Both the position numbers and the translations under genes were made by a program. A stretch of DNA of 64,000 bases, from the NCBI GenBank assembly GCA_039621445.1, contig CP154954.1, positions 11,464,716 to 11,528,715 of the forward strand, written 5' to 3'. The DNA comes from Euglena gracilis (lineage: Eukaryota; Euglenida; Euglenophyceae; Euglenales). Position 1 is the stretch's first letter. The number at the start of each line of letters is the position of its first letter. A model generated the notes under the pieces. The model ran no database searches. It was not told the DNA's origin and was given only the letters and a program-made list of their open reading frames with translations. Below, in pieces: positions 45,304 to 59,356 of this stretch.

Positions 45304-46006
45304 AACACACGCGCGCACACTCACACCAGGGGGGGAATAATTCACACCGGAGGCCATCAGAAAGATTGCAGAAAAATTGCCGAAAACTGTATATAGGGGA
45401 ATGGACACATTTTGGACACATTTCTGATGGAGGTAAAAACTTCACTGCATCGATTTTGATTTTCTCTCAATTTTGAAACATTGCTGGATGTCGTCATTCA
45501 AATCTGTTTCCAAAAAAAAAACCCGAAGGAAAGATGATCTTTGTAATTTTGGGAACATACTGATTTTAACAAAAAGGAATTGCTGGCCAAAAAAAGGCAA
45601 AAATGAAAAAAAAGTCAGCCTTAAGAAATCTCACTAAATTCGAATTTTTTCCCAACAGAACTCAAAGAAAACAACACAAAAATGCCAATTTTTTTAAATA
45701 GTGCCAAAATTTTGCCAAATTGGGAGAAAACACAAACAGATGCAAAACTTGTGTCCCCCCCCTGCATTGTGAATTATTTGCGGAATGGCCGGAAATTATC
45801 ACAACTTTGATTTTCAAATTTCTGTGGAAAAATGGGGAACAGGAAAATTGAGGGAAAATTGCAAAAAATGCTGGAAAATGCGGAATCAGCCCCCCCCCTG
45901 CATGTGAGCGCGCGCGCACGCACGCACGCACACACACACCCACACACGCGCACGCACGCACGCACACCCACACCCACACACGCACACGCACACATGCGCG
46001 TGCGCG

Positions 46007-46063
<57 letters not shown>

Positions 46064-46064
46064 A

Positions 46065-46124
<60 letters not shown>

Positions 46125-49100
46125 TACACACACACACACATGCACACACACACGCACACACACACACACACTCCAAGAACCATCACCACCACCACCACCA
46201 CCGTTCCAAACGTGAGGGCCATAAAAATCTTCTTGGGATGGGCATGCTCCACACCTCGCACTGCAGCGCTCTCTACGTCGTTGAAAGACGAATAATTTGC
46301 CATCTCTCGGGAGAAACGGCCACTGCCAGGCTGCCAGAGGATTTTTGAGGACCCGGGGGGGTCCACCCACCCACCCACCCACCTTTGGGGCCCCCCTGGG
46401 GGCTCGTAGGGACCCACTTTTGGGGGGAAAATTTTGGGCCCAAAAAGAAGAAAACCCCGCCTCCACCAGGGTAAGTCCCCCCCCCCAAATAACGGGGAAG
46501 GGTGCCCGTTACTGGCACCGTCTTTTGACCTTCCCCCCTGCCCCGTTACTTGGGCACCACCCGTCATCATGGAATTCCGTCACAGACAGAATTCCATGTC
46601 CGTCTGTGTCACATCCTCCGAGACCTTGAAGATGATTTTGACCCGTCCCTGATTCCACTTGAACCATCTGTCTCTTCTGCCCCTCCCTCAAAACCTGCTG
46701 CAAATCACTCGTGGCAGGCAAGCGTTTTGCATTTTTTTTTGTCGTCGCAAACCTCTTGGACCAAAAAAAAACTGAGGATCCCCCGTTATTGGAACCATCT
46801 TTTTTGGCCTGCCCCCTGCTCCCATCATTCGGGCACTGACCACTCAAAGGGCAATGCCCCGTTATTTGGGGGGGGGTTACCCACTCGGCCCAACTCCCCA
46901 CCCCCCCGGAGGGGGGGGGGTCGGCCGGGTCCACCACTCCCCCCATCTCTGCAGGGTGCCTGTTAAAAGATGACTGCTATGGATTGCGGGGCAACCTTGA
47001 ACCGTTGGGGGAAAATCACGGTTTTGGACTGGAAACACGAGAGGGCTTTGCGGAGTGAAAAGTGCGTGGAGCGGCCCATCAAAGACATCAGTGTCCTTTT
47101 TTCGATGCAGCATGAAAACCTGGATGACTGGACGACTTTAGCGGTCAACAAAAAGCGGTTCAGCCACCTTAATCAAAAGACTTTTCCTCGCAAAAAGAGA
47201 TTTCACATGCTGCCATGAGGCGCAGCGATGTTTCAGCATTCCTTGACTTAAAAAAAAGAAGCAGTGGATAAAGAGAACAAAACTGACCTGAGAAAAAAAA
47301 GGTGGGACCTGGTGGGGTGTGAGATGGGTTTCGAAAAGGGTGGTTCTCAGCGATGCCTTTAAAATTGTCAAGTATTTTGAAAGACTTTTCCACCACAACA
47401 GTTTCCGTTGTGACTGGTTGCCTGTGCCGATTCCAAATTCCAGTCTTACAATCGACACTATTCTTTCCATTTGTCTTGCGTGTGCACAGAAGCAAAAACT
47501 TTGCGTGCGAAATTTTTGAAAAGACATGATCCTCAGGGACTCAAAAAAAAAGTCACAAACACGGCCTGATCGCAAATGAGCTCATTCACCAGCCCGCGTC
47601 CTGAAGACAACAATACCCGGGATGATGCCGCCATGAGACGATGAAGACAAAAACAAACAAACGGCAGGAATGAACCAACAACTCATGTGAAATGCGCTTG
47701 CCAGAGATGCACTTTCCAGCCACAAAAACAGCAATGCCTTCCAAAAAATTAATGCCTTCATGAACACATGAATTAAATTGCTTTAAATCAAATTACTATC
47801 AGAAAAATGGAAGTTTTGCGTCCCTGGCACTCTTTTTGGCACTCTGCATTTTTGAATGAGTTGTTCAGGGAGGTTCTGACACATCCACCAGAAAACGAGG
47901 AGGAAGGGAGGGCATTCTCGAAAACCAACCTCAGATATTGCAGGGCAGCTGTATGAACAAAAAAAACTGATCACTCCAACAGAACTGTTTTCTCCAAAAA
48001 AAATCTCGCCATAAAAAAACGGAAGTGTATAAAATATAAACCGGCAAGAACCTGTGAAGAGTACCTTTCTCCTGCCTGGTCTTCCTCCCATGATTCGCGC
48101 CGCAGCGGCAAAAAATGCGGGGGGGGGCAAACAGTCGGCCCAATCACACCGGTGGGGGAGTCGGTGAGGATCGCCCGCACCTCTCCGCAGGCGTCGTCCA
48201 TCGCGCTAAGCGCTCCCCCCGTGACCGCGATGGCACACCACACCACTGCAGGAGGGGGGACTGGGAATGCTTCGGTGTGCTGGGGGGTGGGCGGGCCCCG
48301 CGATCTTCTTGAATCCGTACCCCCCCCCTGGTGGGACAGCCCAAAATATTTCGAAAAACAATTTTGCTAGAAAATTTTTCAGGAAAAAAACAACGGCTTG
48401 GAGTCAAAATCCCACCATTCTTATGCAATTTGATTTTGTTTTACTTTTTACCACATTTTTTTTGCCCTTCCAAATCATCATCTTTCGACAGCTGATATCA
48501 CACATCACACCCCACCATCTTCCTCATAAAAATGACCTGGAATGAAGACAAAAGATCAGAACAAAAAATGAGCGCGAAGACTTGATGGGAGAGGGATCGC
48601 CCCCCCCCACCCACAGGGTCACCTGGATTTCTGCTTAGTCCTGCACACAGCGGCGTGACATGGGTGTGTGGGTGCATCTTTCAATGCCACATCCAGCAGC
48701 TGTGACATCAGTGGTCTTTCTGCATCCGCCCGGAGAAAGGGGGCACCAAGCCCTTTCTGCGACTGGGACTGGTTTGTGGAAAACTACTGGTGCAAAACAT
48801 ACGCCCCCCCCCCCGGGAAACAGTCACCTGTCAGGTCAGCGAGCACAGAGGTAGGTTACAGGCAGCGGGGGGGGGGGAATATGTGAAAGAAAAAATCCCC
48901 TTAAACATGCACAAAAATACGGGGGATATGTGCAAAATATGCGGAAAACATGCGATTTTTCCAAAGATAAGTTTCAACTTTTCCGGTGAATGAAGAGAAG
49001 GGAAAAAAAATGAGCCAATGGAAAGGAAATGGATGGCCATGCGAGGAAAGAAATCAAAATAAAACACGGTCTGCCCAGGGGGGTTCCAAAGCATCCACAC

Positions 49101-52100
49101 AGCAGGCACCTCAGCCGCCCCCCTCCTTTCGCCCTGCATGTTTCTGTGTTTTCTGCCGCAAATTATATTAAAATCCCCTGATCGCTCCCAAAATCCGCGA
49201 CCTCAGGGTCCTCATAACCCAGAATTCTGAAGGCCCAAAATTGCGGAAAAAGATTGCCAAAATTACGGACCGTCCTTTCTGCCCTTTAACCAACCCTGGG
49301 CGCCTGGGTGCCTTGTGCGATGGGGTGCCTCCCCAACCAGGCACCTGCCCCCCCCCCCCCCCCAGGGGTCGATTTTGGACCTCATCACCTGCCGACTAAG
49401 CCAATTTTCCCCTGAAAACGGCCATTTTTTGGGACCCCGGCACCATTGGCGCCAGGGCGTGTGCCACTGGGGGGGGGGTAGGACAGGTGTTAAGCAATGG
49501 TATGCCCCGGGCGTGATATAGGCAGGCCTTAAAAAGGAGCCTGGCCCCAGCCCAAGGAAAAATAATCAAAGGATTTCCGTTACTCGCTCAGGGCCAGGTT
49601 TTCACAGCCGTAAAAGAAACAAAAATAATAAAATCTTGGCACCTTGAGAAGAAATGCCCCCCCTCCCCCTCAGGGGAGACTCCCTCACGGGCAGCATCCC
49701 GACAGGTCCAGCGCCCCTTTTCCCTAAAAATACAGCCACAAACCTCGTGCTGTGAATTCTGCGTAATAACCCTGCCCCCGTCCCATTTTATGGGATGACT
49801 CCGGGGTCTTGGGCAGCATTTCTGTAAAAAGCGCAGCCCCCCTTCCAAAGCCTTATGCTCATGCCAGGCTGCCGTTGAAGGATTTTGGCAGCATCCCCCC
49901 CCCCTCAGGGGGAAAATCAGCCCACAACCAACAGAATTATTTGGCATCCACCCCCCGTCCAGTTCTTATGGGACCTTTCAGCGAAAGTTGAGTGGCGAGG
50001 AGGTTACCACACTCCAATATACGACATGAACACTTGTGGACATGTACGCCAATGTGCCAGGTGCGCTAATACGCACCGGACACCAACTTGTTTCATGCAT
50101 ACAACAGAAAAAAATACAAACGGCAACATACAACATATGAACCTGCAAACATGCACGCCAACGTACAATATATGCAGTTACATGCGCACGGCAGGGAGAC
50201 ACACGGGCGCAGGCCAGCAGTCCAAAGGACGTCAGCGTGACCCCAAGCGCGGCAGTGGACCGCATCACGACCCCCATGACGAGGACCGCCGCCGCGGGCA
50301 GCCAAAGCCCCCCAAATGGACCCAAACATCACCCAATCCCGAGGCAGGGCGCCGCGCCAGCCGGAGGGGACCCACCACGTCCAGCAGGGGGGGGGGCAAT
50401 GGGCTGGCCGGGCCTCAAAAAAAAATGCGCATTTTTTCGAGAATTCGGAAAAAAGCGCAAAATGAAAAGTTTTTTCGAGAATTCGAAAAAAAAACGCAAA
50501 ATGGGAAGTTTTTTTCGAGAATTCGAAAAAATTCCCAAAAAGGGATTTTTTTTCGAGAGTTCGGAAAAAAGCGCAAAGTGGGAAATGGTTTTCGAAAATT
50601 CGAAAAAATTCGCAAAAATGCGAAAAATGCGAAACGCATTTCCCCCCTGTGTCCAGCCAGTCGGCTGTTTGGCCAGCCCTTATCCCTTCCCAAATCAACT
50701 TATCACTCTCCAAATCAGCCAATGCTTGAATTCCGGTCTGTCCTGTTGGCAGCTTGATGGTCAGAGTCCTTGTGCTTTGGTGGGTGCAAAACATAAACCA
50801 AAAAAAAAATAGGGGGAATGAGTTGAAAATGGAGACCCAACTCAAAAATTGGGTCAAAATATTTTTCTGTCCTAAATTTGTGGCCTTTTTGCAGTTCACC
50901 TTGTTCAACCCCCGCTCGGGCCCAGCACCAGCCGAGGATCCCAATGGGGGAAGGGGCCAGCCAGCAGCCTTTTTCCAGCCAGACCTTATCTTCCAGCCTC
51001 TGAGCTGGAACCATACCATTGCTTACCGACCGCCCGGGGGGTCACTTTCCACTTTCAGAAAACCAGTCAATCACTTTTGAAAACCAGTCACCCACTTCCT
51101 ACCCTCCCCCCTGGGGGGGTCGTTCACTTTGGCCACTTGGCCAAAGAAGGCAGTAATCAAAGGATTTTGGCCAAAAATCCCAAAAAATTTCGGCGCTTTC
51201 GGCGCCGGGTGGCCACTTTCGGCCAACTGTGGCCGACCCCCCCCCCCGGGGGGGGGGGGGGGTTTGGAGCCATAAACCCGTCAATCACTCCGAAAAAACC
51301 AGTCACACCCCGGGGAGGGGAGTCGGACACACCTTAAGCAATGGTATGGCTGAAACCCCCCTCCCCCCGATTTGTCAAAGACTGCAGAGTTATCTCCTAT
51401 TAGCTTTTCTTGTCTGTACTGTTGCATTCCACTTTTTGTTGTACACGACAACGAGGCTCAAAATAAGTATATTCAGTTGCGCCTTGTTCCCCATTTGGCT
51501 GAAACATGTGAGAACTTTTATTTTCGGCCAAAAAATCAGTTCAAATTGCTCGCTAATTGTCTGTCTGCTTTGCCTGGAAAGGATTGACATGGGAACGATG
51601 ATGGATATCCTGTGGGCACATGCGCATTGAGAACAATTAAATACACCACAGAAACAACAGAACAACACAAGAAAAATGAGACAGAAGCCATGAATGGTCT
51701 TTAGAATTGCCCACACTCCCTAAACTTGGAACTGCGGTCGACAATGGATTTGGAGCGGGGGGGGGGTCGCGGGAAAAATACCCCGGAGGGACTTGTAACA
51801 TTGGGGAAAGGAGCATTGGCTAATGGAAAGGAGCATTGGAGTGTTTTTCTCCGGAACTAGAGGAATCTGGACCTTCTTCAGCCTTTCTCTTGCGAGCCTG
51901 GTGAAGCCGGATCGTTCACCATTATATTCAATAAAAAAAATCAGTTTCCGACTCGAAAAATGGCCAAAATAAATTGCCTTGTTCGATATGGCCAGGAGAC
52001 TGTCACCTTGACAAATCAGCAATTGCAATCCTGGGTGACTATTTCTCGGGCTTGGGGGGTCACATAATCAAATGCCTGACGACGGGGTAACGGATAAATA

Positions 52101-55100
52101 TTTTTTATAAAATGGAGGTCAAAAACTGGAGGTCATGTACCCTGCAGCTCAGAGCTCAGAAACGGCAAGAAAAAGATGGGCGTATCAGGAAAAAGATCTT
52201 GATCCCAACGTTACAACTTATCCTGGAGGGATGCACACCAGAAGAAGAAAAACCACGCCTTCTTTGCCGTCTCGATATACGTGGACTTGTAATCCAAGTA
52301 CTCTGTTGCGATGCTCTGCTGCACCTGACGCAGGCTGGTTTCTTTACCTGGCCAGCCTCGGGGGGAAGGGGTAAAATATTTGCTCTGCTGCGATCTGCAA
52401 AAAAAGTTGAAATTAAACAGAACCGTTTTGTCAGAAAACTTTGTGTACAAAATTTCTATTTTGGTATAGTTTGGTATACAAGGCGAGGAAAAATAAAAAT
52501 TATTAGCTCTAACAACATTGACTAGATGACAATTCTCAAAAACTCTTCGGGGAGGGGGGCTCCGCACTCACCAAAACTGCAGTTTCAGCGGCCTAACACC
52601 GCTTATTGGGGTTTCTTCAGTGTACAAAATTATTTATTCCTCAAATTCTTTTTGCCTCATTGTTAAAGAGGTTAAAGAGGTCCGAAGATTTGGAGTGATA
52701 TATCCATCAACTGTCTATGAACTGCACAAAATGAGAGGGAATTCCACAGAAAAAATAACTTCTGGTGTGTGGCGCTTTTACACAAAATAATTTGTAATCC
52801 GTCAAGCATCAACCAGGTCATCCAGCACTGGATATTAAAAACATTTTAGCTGTTGTAAAACCAAAAAATGGATGGGGTTTTCTGTGGCAATGTGACATAA
52901 AACGCTCTTTTATCATTGAAATCACCAAGAAATGTGCGTGCAGTATAAAACGTCACAGATTTCGTTTGTTATGTTATTTTGGGGAAAAGGTGCTGAGTAC
53001 CACTGAGCCAAAAGCCTTCCTGGGTGTGGCGGGGGCAATGACCTGGTCGATGCGGGCAGACCCATTCTGGCGTGACCCGGAGGGGGTGCCGGGAGGGGCC
53101 TGGGGGCTGATCACGTCCGGCTGATCCGCCACGGCGAGACAAAGCTGACCTGCGGGACAATGGCACGGAGCCTGACATGGGATGACCGAGCTCTCACAGA
53201 GCAGCCCGCAAGCCGCATCGATTGACCTCTCTCATCTAATCAAAATGTCACTTATCATTTGTTGAAAAGGACTGTTTGGTCACTTTCTTTTTGATTTCGC
53301 ACCAAACACTGGTTTGCACTGCCATCCCTGTGGAGGAGGGTCATATCATACCTCCAGTTGGGTGCATGTTTTTTTTTTGCTCAAGAATTTGGTTTGGATT
53401 TTGGTTGGGTTTTTACATCAAACAGAAACAAAAGAAAGAAAAGAAAACAAAAAAAATGTGGGAAGGTGCATGCTGAAACAAAAGACAGGAACACATACAC
53501 AACGGGAACAGTGGAAAACAATGAAGTAAAATAAGAAAATACAACATGTTTCTGGGTGTGTGGCAAAATCATCGGGGAACTTCAAGAAAATCCAGGAAAC
53601 GTTGCAGGCGTTTGGAGTGGGGTCGGCGAAACAAGAACCAAACTCCACTCCAACCCTTTCGATATGGGCGGGCCCTGATTTTGGCCAATTTTGCCTGCCG
53701 TGCAGCATATGTGCGGTTTGAATGGCACGCACCACTCACCACCACCGCGTCTGTGGTCCACGGCGTCACCCACGCCCCGCGCCTGGAGTCCCCGGTGGTC
53801 CGGCAGGGGTCCAGCACAGGCTGCTTTTAAGACCCCGGCCCCCCCCCAGCCCGGCGCGGGACCCCCCCCCCCCCCCGGGACCCCGAATTCGGGCCGTTGG
53901 AGGGCATTTCCCAAAAAATTTTCGGCGCTTCGCGGCCGGGAGGGTATGGAGGCCATACCCGGAATGGGTATGGTTTGGCCTCCATACCCTGCCGGGGATG
54001 GAGGCCACACCTGGGCCACCATACCCGGGTCTCTGGGGCCGGACCCCCCCCCCCCCCGGGAGGTGAGGCTGGCCCCAGACCCACCCACCGCCTATCCCCC
54101 CCCGGGGGGGATGGGGGGGTGTCCTCTGACTTAAAAAAAAAAAGCCCCGTGCGGCAGGGTGGGTCGGCAGGGCATACTGACAGTGCCCAACGTGCTCTTG
54201 CTGACCTGCAGGATCTGCACCATGAGGTCGGTGCGCTCCTTCAGCGTCACTGTCACGAACTGAGACGGCCATGGAGAAGAGGAGGGGGCGATTTGGTGTC
54301 GGCGTCAGAGAATTAGGGGGTTCAAAAACAAACCTGTATTTTTTATTTGTTTTGTAAAAAAAATTGTTTTGGAATAAAATAGCATCACTTGATTTTTGTA
54401 TTTGCGCATTTATTAAATTCTATTCCATTTCATATCATATTTTTTTTGCATTTTATTTTATTCATTCATTTTTTGTCGATGAAACAATAAACTCACCTTC
54501 TCTTCTGCACATCATTTGAAAAAAAATATGCACGAAGGAAGGAAGCGAGAAAGAACACCCCTCACCATCAGTCCATTTTGTGGTCCCAGAGATCCCAGAG
54601 CCCCAAAATTTTCGAAATTTTTCGAAGTCCCACAGGACCCAAAACCCCCCTTTGGATTGTACTTTCTCATGAAATTTAGCATTTTTGGAGGCAAGATGAC
54701 CCAGAAAAATTGATTTTCTCCATGATTTATTGTCAGAAATTATGATTTCCCCCTGGTCGTTGGCCCAAAAATTGGGGGGGGGGGCATTAACTTGGTTGGT
54801 GAAGTCGGACCTCGAGAGAGGGGGTGTTAATTGGCGCGGGGTTATTACAGGGGGGGGGGAGTTTACCCACTAAAAAGCCAAATCCACCTGTGATGGAAAT
54901 ATTTAGCTGATATTTGCAGTGAAAACCGACATACCTCAAGCACCATTCTAAACCTCCAACGGCAAACTTCTCGGTATTTTGTGCCGAAGATTGAGCTGGG
55001 ATGGTCTGGACCCAAAATCATTCCCCGCACCAGAGAGGCCTTGGCACCCCAGTTAGAAAAAAAATGGCTGGGTGGCTGGCCCCCCCGCTATCGAGGTGAA

Positions 55101-56425
55101 TCCCCTCAATTACCTCCCCTGCCTGGACCCCTTGAAATGTTTGAGACTCGAAAAAAATAAGTATCGGATTTGAGATGGAGCCTTGACAATGATCCCATTG
55201 GCGGACCTGCGTGGTGTTATTAATTGCGTAGTCCTTCACGACGTCCACTTTGAGGTAGCCCATCACTGCGAAGGCAAAGCCCGCGGCGCCAACCCCCACC
55301 GTCCAAAGCGGGCGTTCCTGCCGCCAGCCTGGAGACCATTGTGGCTGGCTCTGGGAATGGGAAAACATTGACGCTGAAAACCAATAGATTGAAGAATCAT
55401 AAAATTTAAAATAAAACCAAATAAAAAATATCACAAATATATTATATTTATATTAATATTATAAATATTGTATAAATATCAATATTATAAACACATTGTA
55501 TTAATATTAATATTGCAAATATATTATATTAGTATTAATATTATAAATACATTATCATGAAATCAAAAATATTCGCGAAAATCACGGGGGTAAAAAGCAT
55601 TGAACTGCCCGGCCGCAAGGATCAGGAGCCGAACCAGCCAGATGACGAAGTTGTTCATCGTGCTGCAGCAGCCCTTGCAGCAGCAGGTCGGGGTCGGTGG
55701 CTCCCTCTCGGAGAAGCTCCGCCTGCCGTAGTGGGCAAGCGGAAAGAGCCCCAAAGGATAACAGCCACACCAGCTTGCATCGGCAGCACAGTCCAGGGGG
55801 CAGACAAAACACAGCAGGCTTCTTCTTAAGACCCCCCGGGGTCCCCCCACCCACCCAGCCGAGTGTGAGACCCTGGGGGGGGGGGTGGCACCCTACCAAA
55901 AATCGGCCGTCTAAGGCCATTTCCCAAAAATTAGCGATTTGCACCAAAAACCCATACCAAGGCCTGGGGGGTCGGCTCCGGACCGACCCAACAACCCCCT
56001 CCCCCAGAGGGGGGTCTTCTGACTTAAAAGAATAGCTGTTGTAACCAAAATTTTTATGGAAACAGAAACTTCTCTCACACGGGCCGACAAAAAGCGGGAA
56101 CATTTGCTGAAAATGTCCTGCAATTCTTTCGTAAATATTTGAGAATTTTGTTGGGGATTTTCCGGGGTGCTTTGTTTCAAAACTAAAATATGTGGGCGGC
56201 CGGGACTCCTCGAGGGCCGCCCCGCGCAGGCAGCCGAACAGGCCCTCCGCGATGCACACGAAGCAGCAGCAGCATGCGCGGAGGATGGTGTAGATCACTA
56301 AGATGAGAAGCACCGCCCCGGCGATGATCCACGCCCGGGGTCGGAGCCCCACAGTGTTTTCGGTGAACTCTGTTGCTGGACGTGGTTGTGCAAATCCCTC
56401 AACATCATGTACCCCTGAATATATA

Positions 56426-56472
<47 letters not shown>

Positions 56473-58183
56473 GTATGTATATACATGTATATATATTGTA
56501 ATACATAAATAGATAAAAACAAAAATGTTAACAAGTCTGGGACTGTGAGACACCCCTGAAAAACATGAGCAGAGCCGTCGTAATTCATAAAAACCAACAC
56601 CCAATCCAATGTGATGTCGATCAAACTGAAATCCCAATATAAAACGCCCCTGGGGCTGGTTTCTGGAAACGTTAATGAACCACACTGGCGTCCTAGACAT
56701 GGGGGAGGATTTATCCATCTCCCATGGACTCTGCCCAAAATCAGCAGGATAAATAATTTACTTCCATTTCTTCGAGTAGATAATCGAGCCTGGAGAAACT
56801 ACACTGCTTGTTTTGCACCAAGGGAGTCCAGCACATCAAGGAAACCCATACGCCAAAATGGAGCAAAAAGTGCAAAACTATCCACTCCAATTTTGGTGAT
56901 TCGATTTGCAGCCAGACGTGGCCCTTCTCAGGGCTGTTGTGGTGGACCGCTGGTCCAAGGAGCAGGCATTTGCTCTGAGCGCGCACACGCTTGGGCACTG
57001 GTGTGAGCACACATAATCAAGGGAAGCGTGGCTCTTCGCAGGGGGCCCCGGCCAGATGCCGGTCAAAACGACGCTCCACAGGTAGTCCTTCCACCGACAG
57101 GCCTGCCCCTGCTCATTGCAGTACCCGGGGGCATGGCCATGGGGTGAGGGGTTTTCCTACAAAAGAACTTTTACGAATAGATTCTGTCATGGCTTGTGCT
57201 GAATATCAGCTCCCCCCCGCAACAACGTGGTGGGATGCCACGTCACTGACGATATGTGTGCATATATGTATGCATGCATGCATGCATGCGTGCGTGTATG
57301 CATGCATGTAACCCCCCCCAAATAATAAACCCCCCCGGTTTATTATTTGGACACCCAAAGTCGGGGTCCAGGGGGGGGTTTATTATTTGGGGGGGTTTAT
57401 TATTTGGGCAAAAATTTCGAAGTCAAAATTAGACCCGAAAACCCCTCCACAGGCTCCAATGGTCACTTTTTTGGCATTTTTTGGGCTTTTTTGAAAACTG
57501 GGTGCTTTTTTGGCAGTTTTTTTGCACCAATTTGATCCATTTTTGTGATTTTTTGCAACATTTCTGCTAATTTTTGCACTTTTTTTATTTGCCCTCACAC
57601 CTGCCGGATGGGGGGGTTTATTATTTGGGCGGCCGAAGTCGGTCCTTAAGGGGGGGTTTATTATTTGGGGGGGGTTTATTATTTGGGGGGGGGGGTTATT
57701 ATTTGGGGGGGGGTTATGTACGTATGTATGTATGTATGTATGTATGCATGTATGTATGTATGTATGTATGTATGCATGTACGCATGTATGTATGCAGGCA
57801 TGTATGTATGCATGTATGTATGTATGCATGCATGCATGTATGTATGTATGTATGGATGGATGGATGTATGTATGCATATATGCATGCATGCATGCATGTA
57901 TGTATGTATGCATGTGCGTTTGTATGTTTGTGTGTGTGTATATATATGGCAGCCCGAAACTACTGCCCCCCCCCGGGGGGGGCCCAGTAGTTAATCCGGG
58001 GGGTCATAATAGTTTTTTTGCGTTAGTGATGGAATAGGGTTAGGTGCGCGACTTAGGCTTAGGGTTAAGCCTAACTTGTACACCGAACACCCGTCTATAA
58101 ATTAGGCCTAACCCTAAGCCTAAGTCGCGCACCTAACCCTATTCCATCATTAACGCAAAAAAACTATTCTGAACCCCCGGATT

Positions 58184-58246
<63 letters not shown>

Positions 58247-59080
58247 TGAATGCCTGATGTATGCATGAATGCATATGTATGACTACATATGCATTCATCC
58301 ATGGATGGTATGACTCCATCATACCATCCACCTGGGTTCACATCCCAGTTGATGACGTTGCAAAGAAGTCTGATGAGGATGTGCCAGGATCCTCTGTAGG
58401 CTCTGATCCTCTGCCCACCTTGACCACGCCCCCGTCCAAGCAGCGGTCGATCCGCTCATACTGCAAGTAAACACTGGTGAGCCTGGACGCTCTTACGTGA
58501 GATGCATCATCTTACCCATGTTTTCTGCTCTTTGTCAACCATGCGTCGTTATATTTCTTTTTTTGGTGGAAATTCCAGGATGGGTCGTTATAAATGGGGG
58601 GGGGGGTTCGTTATCAGAGGGGGGTCATTCTAAATGAGGGGGGGGTTTAGAAGTGTTTGTATAACCTGGCAAAAAAGTTGTTTTCAAAAACCTGCACCCC
58701 AGTTTGCTCCAGTTTGTAAAAGAGGCATTTCAGCACCACTGGCCAGTGTTTCACGGCAGTTTTTGGCGGAGGGGGGTGACTGTTACCTTCGGATGGTTCA
58801 CGAGAATTTGGTAGTAAATTTGTGTGCCATGTAAGTCAGTAAGCTTATGTGCTGTGGATGGTGCAGAAAACTACCATCTCCACCAAAAAGACACCCGTTT
58901 TTCTGTCAGCCAGGGGAGGGGGTCCAACTTGCACTTGGAGGAGGTCCACGGGTCAATAGGGAGGGGGGGGGGCTCCCAAAGTGCCCTAATCCAGAGGTCT
59001 CGGAGAGGTCTCAGAAAATCTACATATCAAACAGAGTATGCCTTGCTTGGGGGGATACACTCATACATACATACATGCAT

Positions 59081-59142
<62 letters not shown>

Positions 59143-59189
59143 TAGTACATATATATCCATGTACATGTATATGTACATACATAAAGAAA

Positions 59190-59223
<34 letters not shown>

Positions 59224-59309
59224 GTATCTTAGTACATACATACATACATATATATGTATGTATATATGTATATATTATATATACATGTACACATACATAC
59301 ATACACACC

Positions 59310-59356
<47 letters not shown>

